Part shown: piece by piece, positions 35,971 through 46,608 of the stretch
Layout of the letters: the number at the start of each line of letters is the position of its first letter
Numbering within the stretch: the first letter of the stretch is position 1
Source of the DNA: CAWFSE01 sp963697565
Lineage (GTDB): Bacteria > Actinomycetota > Actinomycetes > CAVWCF01
Length of the DNA stretch: 64,000 nucleotides
Reading direction: 5' to 3'
NCBI GenBank assembly: GCA_963697565.1
Contig: CAVOOM010000008.1
Location: forward strand, 757,011 to 821,010
Made by a program: the position numbers and the translations under genes
The notes under the pieces: model-generated
What the model saw: the letters and a program-made list of their open reading frames with translations, nothing else
Database searches by the model: none
Told to the model about the DNA's origin: nothing

Positions 35971-38876
35971 TTAGCCGGCGGCGCCGTGCGCGAGCGCGGC
36001 CTGCGCGGTGGCCTTGTGCAGGTCGACCTCCACATCGTGCGCGTGCGGGGCGAGGTCGAAGACGACGTTGCGGACCGTGCCCGTGAACGCGTACGGCGCC
36101 CGGTCCTCGTAGTCGAGGTCGACGACGCCGCCGTTGTCGCGGCCGATGTCCATCCCGGCGTACGTCGTGAAGATCAGCGAGATCGTGCGCGGGATCTCGC
36201 CCTCGCCGATCTGGCGGTCGCCGGCCCACAGGGTCACGTGCCCGCCGGTGCCGGGGGTCGCCTCGTCTGCGTCGAAGACCATCTTCAGGGTGACGTCGCC
36301 GGTGGGGATCGGCTCGGTCGAGGTCTGCCGGTAGGTGTCCACGCCCAGGAACTGGTAGGTGTGGTTGAGCAGCCCCTTCTCGTCGACCCACAGCGCGAAG
36401 CCGCCGATGAAGTCGGCGAAGGCCACGAGCACGCCCTCGGCGCCGCCCTCGGGCACGTGCACGTCGGCCTCGATCGCGTACGAGCGGCCGACGATCCGCG
36501 GGATCATCGTGGTCTGGATGTTCTGGACGTCTCCGGCGAAGTTGAACCGGGTCCGGGTCGGCATCGGCGGGAGCATGCCGAAGAACACCGCGAAGCCGCC
36601 GAGCAGCGGCAGCACCCGGTTGCGCTCGGCCTCGGCCCAGAACAGCGCGACGAGCTCGGCGACCTTCTCCGGGTTGCTCCGCGGCGACGTTGCGCGCCTG
36701 GGAGAAGTCGTCGGGCAGGTAGTAGAGCTCCCAGACGTCCTGCTCGGGGTCCCACCCGCTGCCCGGCCCGAACTTGGCCAGCGTGGCCGGGGAGAAGTCC
36801 CAGGGCAGCTTGTCCAGCTTGGTGCAGGCCCACCAGCCGTCCTTGTAGATGGCCCGGCTGCCGTACATCTCGAAGTACTGCACGGTGTGCTGCTCCGCGG
36901 CGTCGGGGGCGTCGAACGTGTAGGCGAAGCTGGTGCCGTCCATCGGCTCCTGCTCGATGCCGTCCACGACCGTGGGCTCGGGGATGCCGGCGACCTCGAG
37001 GATCGTCGGGACGACGTCGATGCAGTGCGTGAACTGGGTGCGCAGGTCGCCGCCGCCGGCGATCTGTCTGCGGCCAGGAGATCACCATCGGGTCGCGGGT
37101 GCCGCCGAGGTGGCTGGCCATCTGCTTGCCCCACTGGAAGGGCGCGTTGTTCGCGTGCGCCCAGGCCGCCGCGAAGTGCGGGGCGGTGTGGAAGCCGCCG
37201 AGCTCGTCGATGCCGCCGTACTTGTCGATGAGGGCCAGCTGCTCCTCGGCGTCGAGCACGAGGCCGTTGAAGAACGTGGTCTCGTTGAACGACCCGGTGA
37301 GCGTGCCCTCCATCGAGGCGCCGTTGTCGCCCCAGATGTAGAGGACGAGGGTGTTGTCGAGCTCGCCCATCTCCTCGACGGCGTCGAGCAGGCGGCCGAC
37401 GTTCCAGTCGGCGTTCTCGGAGAAGCCGGCGAAGACCTCCATCTGCCGGGCGTACAGCCTGCGCTCGGCGTCGGAGAGGCCGTCCCAGGCGGGGTAGGCG
37501 TCCGGCCGCGGCGTGAGCTCGGTGTCGGGCGGGACGATGCCGAGCTTCTTCTGGCGCTCGAGGGTCCGCTCGCGGTAGACGTCCCAGCCCTCGTCGAACT
37601 GGCCCTTGTACTTGTCGGCCCACTCCTTGGCCACGTGGTGCGGCGCGTGGGTGGCACCGGTGGAGTAGTAGACGAACCACGGCTTGTCGGCGTCCTGCGC
37701 GCGCACGGCGTGCAGCCACTCGACGGTCTTGTCGGTGATGTCGTCGGGGAAGTAGTAGAGCTTGCCGTCCTCGCCCTCGGGCACGCCGAGGGTGGAGTTG
37801 TCCTGGGTGATGATCGGGTCGTACTGGCCGGCGGCCCCGGTGAGGAAGCCCCACCAGTGGTCGAAGCCCCAGCCGGTGGGCCAGTGGTCGAACGAGCCGG
37901 CCGCCCCCATCTCGCGCCCCGGCGTGATGTGCCACTTGCCGAACCCGGCGGTGACGTAGCCGTTCTCGCGCAGGATGCGCGGCAGCGCGGTGCACGCCCG
38001 CGGGCGCACGCCGGTGTAGCCGGGGAACGGCCCCGGGAACTCCGCGATCCCGCCCATGCCGACCCGGTGGTGGTTGCGGCCGGTCAGCAGGGCGGCGCGG
38101 GTGGGCGAGCAGACCGCGGTGACGTGGAACCGGTTGTAGGTGATGCCCTGCTGCTGCACGCGGGTGAGGTTCGGGGTGCGGATGCCGCCGCCGAAGGTGT
38201 CGGGTCCGCCGAAGCCGGCGTCGTCGATGAGGACGATGAGGACGTTGGGCGCGTCGTCGGGGGCCTTGGTCCCGGCCACGATGCTCCAGTCGCCGACCGA
38301 CTCGTCGATGGTGTGCCCGGCGATGCCGCCGAACGACCGGTCTTGGATCGGCAGCACCGTGCGGTCCGGGGAGAACTTCCCCATCGCCTCGGCGAGGGCC
38401 TCCTTGAGCGCGTCGATGCCGCGCTCGTCGCTCTCGACGACCGACTTGAGCGGGGCGCCCGGGGAGCGCCTGCTCGACGGCCAGCCGCGCGTCGGCGGGG
38501 AAGACCCCGATGATCACGGCGGTGCCTGCCTTGAGCGCGGCGCCGACCTGCTCCTGGATGGCGGCGGTGAGCTTGTTGCCGGCGAAGTGGCCGACCACCG
38601 CACCCGCCGCGGCACCGACCGCCACGGCGCCCAGCATCGGCGGGGCGAACAGGCCCACGAGCACCCCCGCGCCGCCGCCCCACCCGGCGCCGCGGCGGCC
38701 CAGGTGGTTGCCGGTGTCCATCAGCCGAGGCTCGCCGTCGGCTCCTTGCCCACCAAGATGACGCCCTGGCTCGACACCTCCTTGGCGGCCACCTTGTCGG
38801 CCAGCGCGCGGAACTCCCGCTCGGCCAGGTCGACGTCGGGGTAGCCGGCCACGAGCAGCATCTGGGTGTCGGTCAT
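35971..38876 (-). CDS. DUF1269-arylsulfatase fusion, copy 1 (interrupted)
   Basis: About 967 residues. Residues 1-165 are a DUF1269-like domain with a glycine-zipper membrane hairpin (GAGWGGGAGVLVGLFAPPML, AVAVGAAAGAVVGHFAG). The type I sulfatase domain starts about residue 208 (NVLIVLIDDAGFGGPDTFGG) and has the formylglycine motif CSPTR at about 256-260, then GKWHI and DNGASMEGT. A C-terminal 200-residue part ends in a beta-rich region. The CSPTR cysteine would be oxidised by the adjacent radical-SAM maturase. Compared with copy 2 there are single-base differences that break the frame near 38733, 38462, 37072 and 36683. No ribosome site is seen before the ATG; a 55-base deletion removed the one present in copy 2. 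Confidence 0.85.
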
Positions 38877-38921
38877 GGGCGGGCTCACCGGTGGGCCGAC
38901 GGCGCTACCGGACGGTGCATC

Positions 38922-40160
38922 TCACGAGCGCGCTGGTCGGGGCGGGTCGCGGCGGACCCAGTCCATCACGGCGTCGGCGTACCCGCCGGACCTCGAGCTG
39001 CGCGGCCATGAAGCGCATGGGCTGGTCGACGTGCCGGAAGAAGGCCTGGTAGCTCGGGCACAGGTAGTGCAGCCCGGGCTCGCCGTCCGGGGTCGTGGTG
39101 AACCGGTCCTTCGGGCAGCCGCCGTTGCAGGCGAAGCGCACGTCGCACGAGCGGCAGTACGCGGGAAGCGTGTCGCGCTTGGCGTCGCCGAAGGCCTTCT
39201 GCTGCGGAGATGACGACGAGCTCGATCAGCGGGAGCCGCGGTGATGTTGCCGAGGAGGTACTCGGGCTCGACGAAGTGGTCGCAGGAGTAGAGGTCGCCG
39301 TTGTGCTCGAGGGCGAGGGCCGTGCCGCAGGTCACCGCGTGGACGCAGAGCGATCCGGCCACGCCGACGAAGCTCGCCAGCGTCGAGTCGAACATCTGCA
39401 CGAACACCCGCCCGACGTCGTGGCGCACCCACTCGTCGAACACCTCGATGAGGAAGCGCCCGTAGCCCTCGGGGGAGACCGAGCGCTCGGTGACGTCGGA
39501 CCCGGTCGGGATGCCGCCGGGGGAGGGCAGCTCGACGATGGGGATGAGCTGGATGAACTCCGCGCCGAGGTCGTCGCGCAGGAACCGGTAGACCTCCAGC
39601 CCGTGGTCCTCGTTCGCGTGGTGCACGGTGGTCAGCGCGTTCCACGCGCACCCCGTGCGCCTTAGCGGTCCAGCCCGGCGATGACGCGGTCGAACGTCGG
39701 CTTGCCGCCCTTGTCGACGCGGTAGGCGTCGTGCAGTTCGCGCGGGCCGTCGATCGAGATGCCGACCAGGAAGTCCTTCGCGGCGAGGAACCCCGCCCAT
39801 TCGTCGTCGATGAGGGTGCCGTTGGTCTGGATCGTGTGCTCGATGACCTGGTCGGGCCGTCGGTGTCGCTCGACGAGTTCGACGACTCGGCTGAAGAACT
39901 CGATGCCCATGAGCGTCGGCTCGCCGCCCTGCCAGGAGATCATGACCTCCGGGGTCGCGGTGCGACTCGAGCAGCTGGCGGACGTACGTCTCGAGCAGCC
40001 CGTCGCTCATCCGGAACGTGCTGCCGGGGTAGAGCTCCTCCTTGGCCAGGAAGAAGCAGTACGAGCAGTCGAGGTTGCAGATCGCGCCGGTGGGCTTCCC
40101 GAGCACGTGGAACGAAGACGGAATGACCGTCGCCGGACTCTGAGCGTCAGCTGCGTCCAC
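38922..40160 (-). CDS. Radical-SAM sulfatase maturase, copy 1 (interrupted)
   Basis: Same protein as copy 2 (44648-45874) but with at least six frame-changing differences, near 39975, 39663, 39640, 39237, 39205 and 38990; one creates an early stop after GLDR. The radical-SAM motif CNLDCSYC and SPASM cysteines (CVHAVTCGTAL, CRSCDVRFACNGGCPKDRF) are preserved. GTG 40160 is used, as in copy 2; the ATG available in copy 2 is absent here. Upstream of its sulfatase by 45 bases, divergent from the DUF1269 gene. Confidence 0.8.
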   Translation of the reverse strand: MDAADAQSPATVIPSSFHVLGKPTGAICNLDCSYCFFLAKEELYPGSTFRMSDGLLETYVRQLLESHRDPGGHDLLAGRRADAHGHRVLQPSRRTRRATPTARPGHRAHDPDQRHPHRRRMGGVPRREGLPGRHLDRRPARTARRLPRRQGRQADVRPRHRRAGPLRRTGCAWNALTTVHHANEDHGLEVYRFLRDDLGAEFIQLIPIVELPSPGGIPTGSDVTERSVSPEGYGRFLIEVFDEWVRHDVGRVFVQMFDSTLASFVGVAGSLCVHAVTCGTALALEHNGDLYSCDHFVEPEYLLGNITAAPADRARRHLRSRRPSATPSATRFPRTAARATCASPATAAARRTGSPRPRTASPGCTTCARATRPSSGTSTSPCASWPRSSRSGGYADAVMDWVRRDPPRPARS

Positions 40161-40300
40161 GCCGCCAGTCTGCCCTGCCCTCCGGCCGGGGGCTCTGCTG
40201 CGGCTCCAACAGCCGAGATGCGGGGCGCCGACAGCGCGGTTTAGGGTCGAAGACGCGGGGGTGAGGCCCCTCGCGGCCGCCAACGACTCAGGAGAACCCT

Positions 40301-40873
40301 ATGACGGAAGACCAGACCAACGCCGACCAGCCCGAGGTCGTTGCCGCTGTCGCCGCGGTCACCGACGGCGCCTACGCGCTGATCGTCGCTGACTTCGCCG
40401 ACACCGACACCGCATGGGAGGCCTACGAGGCCCTCAAGTCCGTCGAAGACGGCCGCCACGTGGAGATCGAGGGCGTCATCGTCGTCAAGCGCGAGGCGGA
40501 CGGGACTCTCGAGATCCAGAAGGCGACCGACCACAGCACCCGCCGCGGGCTCAAGTGGGGCGTCGTCGGCGGAGTCGTCCTCGGCGTCATCTTCCCGCCC
40601 TCGATCATCGGAAGCGCCGCGGCCCTCGGCGCGGCCGGGGCCGCCACCGGCAAGGTCCGCGAGATCCACCACCGCAGCGAGCTCGAGGCCAAGCTGGAGA
40701 ACGCGATCGCCCCCGGGCACTCTGGGATCCTCGCGTTCGTCTCGGACCCCGGCGCGGTCGAGATCCGCAAGGCGCTCGACAAGGCCGACCACATCGTCGA
40801 GTCCGCCGTGGACGACGTGGTCGCCCGCGACATCAAGGCAGCCGCCAAGGACGCCGAGTCCGAAGGCGCCTGA
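40301..40873 (+). CDS. DUF1269 protein, copy 1
   Basis: A 190-residue intact protein. After an acidic N-terminus it reads AYALIVADFADTDTAWEAYE, EIEGVIVVKREADGTLEIQK, a glycine-zipper hairpin (GVVGGVVLGVIFPPSIIGSA, ALGAAGAATGK) and a C-terminal part with HSGILAFVSDPGAVEI. DUF1269 members are small proteins of unknown function with a membrane-inserting glycine-rich hairpin. It resembles the N-terminal domain of the neighbouring sulfatase, suggesting the two domains interact at the membrane. AGGAGA precedes the ATG. Divergent from the maturase gene by 140 bases; TAGGGT near 40243 is a candidate -10 box. Confidence 0.85.
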   Translation: MTEDQTNADQPEVVAAVAAVTDGAYALIVADFADTDTAWEAYEALKSVEDGRHVEIEGVIVVKREADGTLEIQKATDHSTRRGLKWGVVGGVVLGVIFPPSIIGSAAALGAAGAATGKVREIHHRSELEAKLENAIAPGHSGILAFVSDPGAVEIRKALDKADHIVESAVDDVVARDIKAAAKDAESEGA

Positions 40874-40893
40874 CCCGGCCCTCAGCCAGCCGC

Positions 40894-40924
40894 GGCGCGC
40901 ACCGGCACCACGCCGGTGCGCGCC
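40894..40924 (+). other. 13-bp-stem hairpin between DUF1269 and LURP-one genes, copy 1
   Basis: GGCGCGCACCGGC-ACCAC-GCCGGTGCGCGCC, a perfect 13-bp stem with a 5-base loop. In copy 2 only the loop differs (ATCAC). It may attenuate or end the upstream gene, or stabilise its mRNA. Confidence 0.7.
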
Positions 40925-40966
40925 GGGCCACCACCCAGTCGTCAACAGGATTTGGAGGACATAGTC

Positions 40967-41480
40967 ATGGGTCTGCGCGATCGGCGCCGGGGAGACGAAT
41001 CACCACCCAGCCGCTACCAGATGCGCGAGCAGCTGCTCTCGATCGGAGACGACTACTGGATCGAGGACGGATCGGGCCGCCGCGCGTTCAAGGTCGACGG
41101 CAAGGCCGTCCGGGTCCGCGACACGTTCGTCCTTCGTGACGCTGCAGGCAACGAGGCCGCCAAGATCCAGGAACGCTGCGGTCCGGGTGCGCGACACCAT
41201 GGAGATCGAGCGGGCGGGCGGCAACGCCACCGTGCACAAGAACCTGGTGGGACTGCGAGACCGATTCAAGATCGAGGTGTCGGGGGGCAGCGACCTCAGC
41301 GCCCACGGCAACCTCGTCGACCACGAGTACGAGATCGAGCGCGACGGCGACACCATCGCCACCGTTTCGAAGAAGTGGTTCCGCGTCCGGGACACCTACG
41401 GCGTCGAGATCGAGCCCGGCCAGGACGAGGCCCTCATCCTGGCCATCACGGTGTGCATCGACGCGATGACCCACGACTGA
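40967..41480 (+). CDS. LURP-one-related protein, copy 1 (one-base insertion)
   Basis: A 170-residue protein of the LURP-one-related (tubby/phospholipid-scramblase-like barrel) family: RYQMREQLLSIGDDYWIEDG, FKVDGKAVRVRDTFVLRDA, ERDGDTIATVSKKWFRVRDT, YGVEIEPGQDEAL. An extra T near 41178 (CAGGAACGCTGCGG versus CAGGAACGCGCGG in copy 2) breaks the frame. GGAGG precedes ATG 40967. Function of bacterial members is not established; lipid or nucleotide-metabolite binding is suggested by the fold. Confidence 0.85.
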
Positions 41481-44400
41481 GCCGAACCGCCGCACCCGTA
41501 CCGAGCGACGCCGCAGGCAGGCGGGCCGGGCGGGCCTTTCCCGGTTGGAGTGGAAGGGATGCGCCGCCGTGCGTCGAGCTCCGGCTCGATCGGCTCAGCG
41601 AACAGCCGGCTGGTCGGAGGGCCGGTCCCCAAGCCGGCGGCGCCGTGCGCGAGCGCGGCCTGTGCGGTGGCCTGGTGCAGGTCGACCTCGACATCGTGCG
41701 CGTGGGGCGCGAGGTCGAAGACGACGTTGCGGACCGTGCCCGTGAACGCGTACGGCGCCCGGTCCTCGTAGTCGAGGTCGACCACGCCGCCGTTGTCGCG
41801 GCCGATGTCCATCCCGGCGTACGTCGTGAAGATCAGCGAGATCGTGCGGGGGATCTCGCCCTCGCCGATCTGGCGGTCGCCGGCCCACAGGGTCACGTGC
41901 CCGCCGGTGCCGGGGGTCGCCTCGGCTGCGTCGAAGACCATCTTCAGGGTGACGTCGCCGGTGGGGATGGGCTCGGTCGAGGTCTGCCGGTAGGTGTCCA
42001 CGCCCAGGAACTGGTAGGTGTGGTTGAGCAGCCCCTTGTCGTCGACCCACAGCGCGAAGCCGCCGATGAAGTCGGCGAAGGCCACGAGCACGCCCTCTGC
42101 GCCGCCCTCGGGCACCTGCACGTCGGCCTCGATCGCGTACGAGCGGCCGACGATCCGCGGGATCATCGTGGTCTGGATGTTCTGGACGTCTCCGGCGAAG
42201 TTGAACCGGGTCCGGGTCGGCATCGGCGGGAGCATGCCGAAGAACACCGCAAAGCCGCCGAGCAGCGGCAGCACCCGGTTGCGCTCGGCCTCGGCCCAGA
42301 ACAGCGCGACGAGCTCGGCGACCTTCTCCGGGTGCTCCGCGGCGACGTTGCGGGCCTGGGAGAAGTCGTCGGGCAGGTGGTAGAGCTCCCAGACGTCCTG
42401 CTCGGGGTCATATCCGCTGCCCGGCCCGAACTTGGCCAGCGTGGCGGGGGAGAAGTCCCAGGGCAGCTTGTCCAGCTTGGTGCAGGCCCACCAGCCGTCC
42501 TTGTAGATCGCCCGGCTGCCGTACATCTCGAAGTACTGCACCGTGTGCTGCTCGGCGGCGTCGGGGGCGCCGAACGTGTAGGCGAAGCTGGTGCCGTCCA
42601 TCGGCTCCTGCTCGATGCCGTCGACGACGGTCGGCTCGGGGAGGCCGACGACCTCGAGGATCGTCGGGACGACGTCGATGCAGTGCGTGAACTGGCTGCG
42701 CAGGTCGCCGCCGCCGGCGATCTTCTTCGGCCAGGAGATCACCATCGGGTCGCGGGTGCCGCCGAGGTGGCTGGCCATCTGCTTGCCCCACTGGAAGGGC
42801 GCGTTGTTCGCGTGCGCCCAGGCCGCCGCGAAGTGCGGGGCGGTGTGGAAGCCCGCCGAGCTCGTCGATGCCGCCGTACTTGTCGATGAGGGCCAGCTGC
42901 TCCTCGGCGTCGAGCACGAGGCCGTTGAAGAACGTGGTCTCGTTGAACGACCCGGTGAGCGTGCCCTCCATCGAGGCGCCGTTGTCGCCCCAGATGTAGA
43001 GGATGAGGGTGTTGTCGAGCTCGCCCATCTCCTCGACGGCGTCGAGGAGGCGGCCGACGTTCCAGTCGGCGTTCTCGGAGAAGCCGGCGAACACCTCCAT
43101 CTGCCGGGCGTACAGCCGGCGCTCGGCCGTCGGAGAGGCCGTCCCAGGCGGGGTAGGCGTCCGGCCGCGGCGTGAGCTCGGTGTCGGGAGGGACGATGCC
43201 CAGCTTCTTCTGGCGCTCCAGGGTCCGCTCGCGGTAGACGTCCCATCCCTCGTCGAACTGGCCCTTGTACTTGTCGGCCCACTCCTTGGCCACGTGGTGC
43301 GGCGCGTGGGTGGCCCCGGTCGAGTAGTAGACGAACCACGGCTTGTCGGCGTCCTGGGCCCGGACGGCGTGCAGCCACTCGACGGTCTTGTCGGTGATGT
43401 CGTCGGGGAAGTAGTAGAGCTTGCCGTCCTCGCCCTCGGGCACGCCGAGGGTGGAGTTGTCCTGGGTGATGATCGGGTCGTACTGGCCGGCGGCGCCGGT
43501 GAGGAAGCCCCACCAGTGGTCGAAGCCCCACCCGGTGGGCCAGTGGTCGAATGGGCCCGCCGCCCCCATCTCGCGCCCCGGAGTGATGTGCCACTTGCCG
43601 AACCCGGCGGTGACGTAGCCGTTCTCGCGCAGGATGCGCGGCAGCGCGGTGCACGCCCGCGGGCGCACGCCGGTGTAGCCGGGGAACGGCCCCGGGAACT
43701 CCGCGATCCCGCCCATGCCGACCCGGTGGTGGTTGCGGCCGGTTAGCAGGGCGGCGCGGGTGGGCGAGCAGACCGCGGTGACATGGAACCGGTTGTAGGT
43801 GATGCCCTGCTGCTGCACCCGGGTGAGGTTCGGGGTGCGGATGCCGCCGCCGAAGGTGTCGGGTCCGCCGAAGCCGGCGTCGTCGATGAGGACGATGAGG
43901 ACGTTGGGCGCGTCGTCGGGGGCCTTGGCCCCGGCCACGATGCTCCAGTCTCCGACCGACTCGTCGATGGTGTGCCCGGCGATGCCGCCGAACGACCGGT
44001 CTTGGATCGGCAGCACGGTGCGGTCCGGGGAGAACTTCCCCATCGCCTCGGCCAGGGCCTCCTTGAGCGCGTCGATGCCGCGCTCGTCGCTCTCGACGAC
44101 CGACTTGAGCGGGGCGCCGGGGAGCGCTCGCTCAACGGCCAGCCGCGCGTCGGCGGGGAAGACGCCGATGATCACGGCGCTGCCTGCCTTGAGCGCGGCG
44201 CCGACCTGCCCCTGGATGGCGGCGGTGAGCTTGTTGCCGGCGAAGTGGCCGACCACCGCACCCGCCGCAGCACCAACCGCCACGGCACCCAGCATCGGCG
44301 GGGCGAACAGGCCCACGAGCACCCCCGCGCCGCCGCCCCACCCGGCGCCGCGGCGTCCCAGGTGGTTGCCGGTGTCCATCAGCCGAGGCTCGCCGTCAGG

Positions 44401-44535
44401 CCCCTTGCCCACCAAGATGACGCCCTGGCTCGACACCTCCTTGGCGGCCACCTTGTCGGCCAGCGCGCGGAATTCCCGCTCGGCCAGGTCGACGTCGGGG
44501 TAGCCGGCCACCAGGAGCATCTGGGTGTCGGACAT
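41396..44535 (-). CDS. DUF1269-arylsulfatase fusion, copy 2 (interrupted, stop lost)
   Basis: Copy 2 of the fusion sulfatase. It keeps the DUF1269 part, the CSPTR motif (residues 256-260), DDAGFGG and GKWHI. A good ribosome site (AAAGGATCACCG before ATG 44535) is present, unlike in copy 1. One extra C near 43128 and one near 42852 break the frame. At the place where copy 1 has its TAA (35971-35973), copy 2 reads TTG (41630-41632), so the frame runs on to 41396, antisense to the end of LURP-one copy 1; the extra tail has no homology and may reflect another error. Together with copy 1 an uninterrupted consensus can be built. Confidence 0.85.
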
Positions 44536-44647
44536 GCGGTGATCCTTTCGAAGGACTCAGGACGAGGTCGCCGAGGTGGGCCCGCGGCCCGCCCCGGTCC
44601 GATCTTGCCGGATAAGCGGGGTCTTCGCAGCGCCGTCGGCGGGTTCG

Positions 44648-45874
44648 TCAGGCGCGCTGGTCGCGGCGGGCGACCCAGTCCATCACGGCGTCGGCGTACC
44701 CGCCGGACCTCAGCTGCGCGGCCATGAAGCGCATGGGCTGGTCGACGTGCCGGAAGTACGCCTGGTAGCTCGGGCACAGGTAGTGCAGCCCGGGCTCGCC
44801 ATCCGGGGTCGTGGTGAACCGGTCCTTCGGGCAGCCTCCGTTGCAGGCGAAGCGCACGTCGCACGAGCGGCAGTACGCGGGAAGCGTGTCGCGCTTGGCG
44901 TCGCCGAAGGCCTTCTGCTGCGGAGATGACACCAGCTCGATCAGCGGGAGCTGGGTGATGTTGCCGAGGAGGTGCTCGGGTTCGACGAAGTGGTCGCAGG
45001 AGTAGAGGTCGCCGTTGTGCTCGAGGGCGAGGGCCGTGCCGCAGGTCACCGCGTGGACGCATAGCGACCCGGCCACGCCGACGAAGCTCGCCAGCGTGGA
45101 GTCGAACATCTGCACGTAGACCCGCCCGACGTCCTGGCGTACCCACTCGTCGAACACCGCGATGAGGAAGCGCCCGTAGCCCTCGGGGGAGACCGAGCGC
45201 TCGGTGACGTCGGACCCGGTCGGGATGCCGCCGGGGGAGGGCAGCTCGACGATGGGGATGAGCTGGATGAACTCCGCCCCGAGGTCGTCGCGCAGGAACC
45301 GGTAGACCTCCAGCCCGTGGTCCTCGTTGGCGTGGTGCACGGTGGTCAGCACGTTCCAGCGCACCCCGTGCGCCTTGAGCCGGTCCAGCCCGGCGATGAC
45401 GCGGTCGAACGTCGGCTTGCCACCCTTGTCGACGCGGTAGGCGTCGTGGAGTTCGCGCGGGCCGTCGATCGAGATGCCGACCAGGAAGTCCTTCTCGGCG
45501 AGGAACGTCGCCCATTCGTCGTCGATGAGGGTTCCGTTGGTCTGGATCGTGTGCTCGATGACCTGGTCGGGCCGTCGGTGTCGCTCGACGAGTTCGACGA
45601 CTCGGCTGAAGAACTCGATGCCCATGAGCGTCGGCTCGCCGCCCTGCCAGGCGATCGTGACCTCGGGATCGCGGTGCGACTCGAGCAGCTGGCGGACGTA
45701 CGTCTCCAGCAGCCCGTCGCTCATCCGGAACGTGCTGCCGGGGTAGAGCTCCTCCTTGGCCAGGAAGAAGCAGTACGAGCAGTCGAGGTTGCAGATCGCG
45801 CCGGTGGGCTTCCCGAGCACGTGGAATGTAGAGGGGTGGCTCATCGCCGGACTCTGAGCGTCAGCTGCGTCCAC
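44648..45874 (-). CDS. Radical-SAM sulfatase maturase (anSME type), copy 2, intact
   Basis: A 408-residue anaerobic sulfatase-maturating enzyme. It has the CX3CX2C cluster motif (CNLDCSYC, Cys28/32/35), IAWQGGEPTLMG, IQTNGTLIDDEW and GISIDGPRELHDAYR. The C-terminal SPASM region binds two auxiliary clusters (CVHAVTCGTALALEHNG, CDHF, CRSCDVRFACNGGCPKDRF, CPSYQAYF). It converts the Cys (or Ser) of a sulfatase active site to formylglycine using S-adenosylmethionine. Located directly upstream of the CSPTR sulfatase, with 112 bases between. GTG 45874 is used because both copies share it; ATG 45844 is an alternative. Confidence 0.93.
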   Translation of the reverse strand: MDAADAQSPAMSHPSTFHVLGKPTGAICNLDCSYCFFLAKEELYPGSTFRMSDGLLETYVRQLLESHRDPEVTIAWQGGEPTLMGIEFFSRVVELVERHRRPDQVIEHTIQTNGTLIDDEWATFLAEKDFLVGISIDGPRELHDAYRVDKGGKPTFDRVIAGLDRLKAHGVRWNVLTTVHHANEDHGLEVYRFLRDDLGAEFIQLIPIVELPSPGGIPTGSDVTERSVSPEGYGRFLIAVFDEWVRQDVGRVYVQMFDSTLASFVGVAGSLCVHAVTCGTALALEHNGDLYSCDHFVEPEHLLGNITQLPLIELVSSPQQKAFGDAKRDTLPAYCRSCDVRFACNGGCPKDRFTTTPDGEPGLHYLCPSYQAYFRHVDQPMRFMAAQLRSGGYADAVMDWVARRDQRA

Positions 45875-46015
45875 GCCGCCAGTCTGCCCTGCCCTCCGGC
45901 CGGGGGCCCTGCTGCGGCTCCAACAGCCGAGATGCGGGGCGCCGACAGCGCGGTTTAGGGTCGAAGACGCGGGGGGTGACGCCCCTCGCTGCCGCCAACG
46001 ACTCAGGAGACCCCT

Positions 46016-46588
46016 ATGACAGAAGACCAGACCAACGCCGACCAGCCCGAGGTCGTTGCCGCTGTCGCCGCGGTCACCGACGGCGCCTACGCGCTGATCG
46101 TCGCTGACTTCGCCGACACCGACACCGCGTGGGAGGCCTACGAGGCCCTCAAGTCCGTCGAGGACGGCCGCCACGTGGAGATCGAAGGGGTCATCGTCGT
46201 CAAGCGCGAGGCCGACGGCACCCTCGAGGTCCAGAAGGCGACCGACCACAGCACCGGCCGCGGGCTCAAGTGGGGCCTCGTCGGAGGAGTCGTGCTGGGC
46301 GTCATCTTCCCGCCGTCGATCATCGGCAGCGCCGCAGTCCTGGGTGCGGCTGGTGCCGCCACTGGCAAGCTTCGCGAGATCCACCACCGCGGCGAGCTGG
46401 AGGCCAAGCTGGAGAACGCGATCGCCCCCGGGCACTCCGGGATCCTCGCGTTCGTCTCGGACCCCGGCGCGGTCGAGATCCGCAAGGCGCTCGACAAGGC
46501 CGACCACATCGTCGAGTCCGCCGTGGACGACGTGGTCGCCCGCGACATCAAGGCAGCCGCCAAGGACGCCGAGTCCGAAGGCGCCTGA
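46016..46588 (+). CDS. DUF1269 protein, copy 2
   Basis: Intact 190-residue duplicate of the 40301 gene with a few substitutions (TLEVQK for TLEIQK, GLVGG for GVVGG, AVLGAAG for AALGAAG, KLREIHHRGE for KVREIHHRSE). The conservative, mostly synonymous pattern shows that both copies were under selection after duplication. Same glycine-zipper hairpin and same divergent arrangement with the maturase. Confidence 0.85.
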   Translation: MTEDQTNADQPEVVAAVAAVTDGAYALIVADFADTDTAWEAYEALKSVEDGRHVEIEGVIVVKREADGTLEVQKATDHSTGRGLKWGLVGGVVLGVIFPPSIIGSAAVLGAAGAATGKLREIHHRGELEAKLENAIAPGHSGILAFVSDPGAVEIRKALDKADHIVESAVDDVVARDIKAAAKDAESEGA

Positions 46589-46608
46589 CCCGGCCCTCAG
46601 CCAGCCGC

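Larger units (their letters stand above)
35974..41517. repeat. Tandem duplication, unit 1
   Basis: First copy of a roughly 5.55-kb unit: sulfatase, maturase, DUF1269 gene, LURP-one gene, and about 37 bases beyond the last stop. Unit 2 is 41633-47232. Similarity breaks exactly at the sulfatase stop codon on the left and at CCGCAGG on the right. Confidence 0.9.

Noticed and set aside
36933..38513. Long plus-strand open frame opposite sulfatase copy 1
   Set aside because: It mirrors the sulfatase codons, has no ribosome site or recognisable domain, and arises from the high third-position GC of the real gene.
36683..39975. Calling unit 1 sulfatase and maturase outright pseudogenes
   Set aside because: Their indels are single bases, are not shared with unit 2, and occur in a window where even sigA is interrupted; error is as likely as decay.
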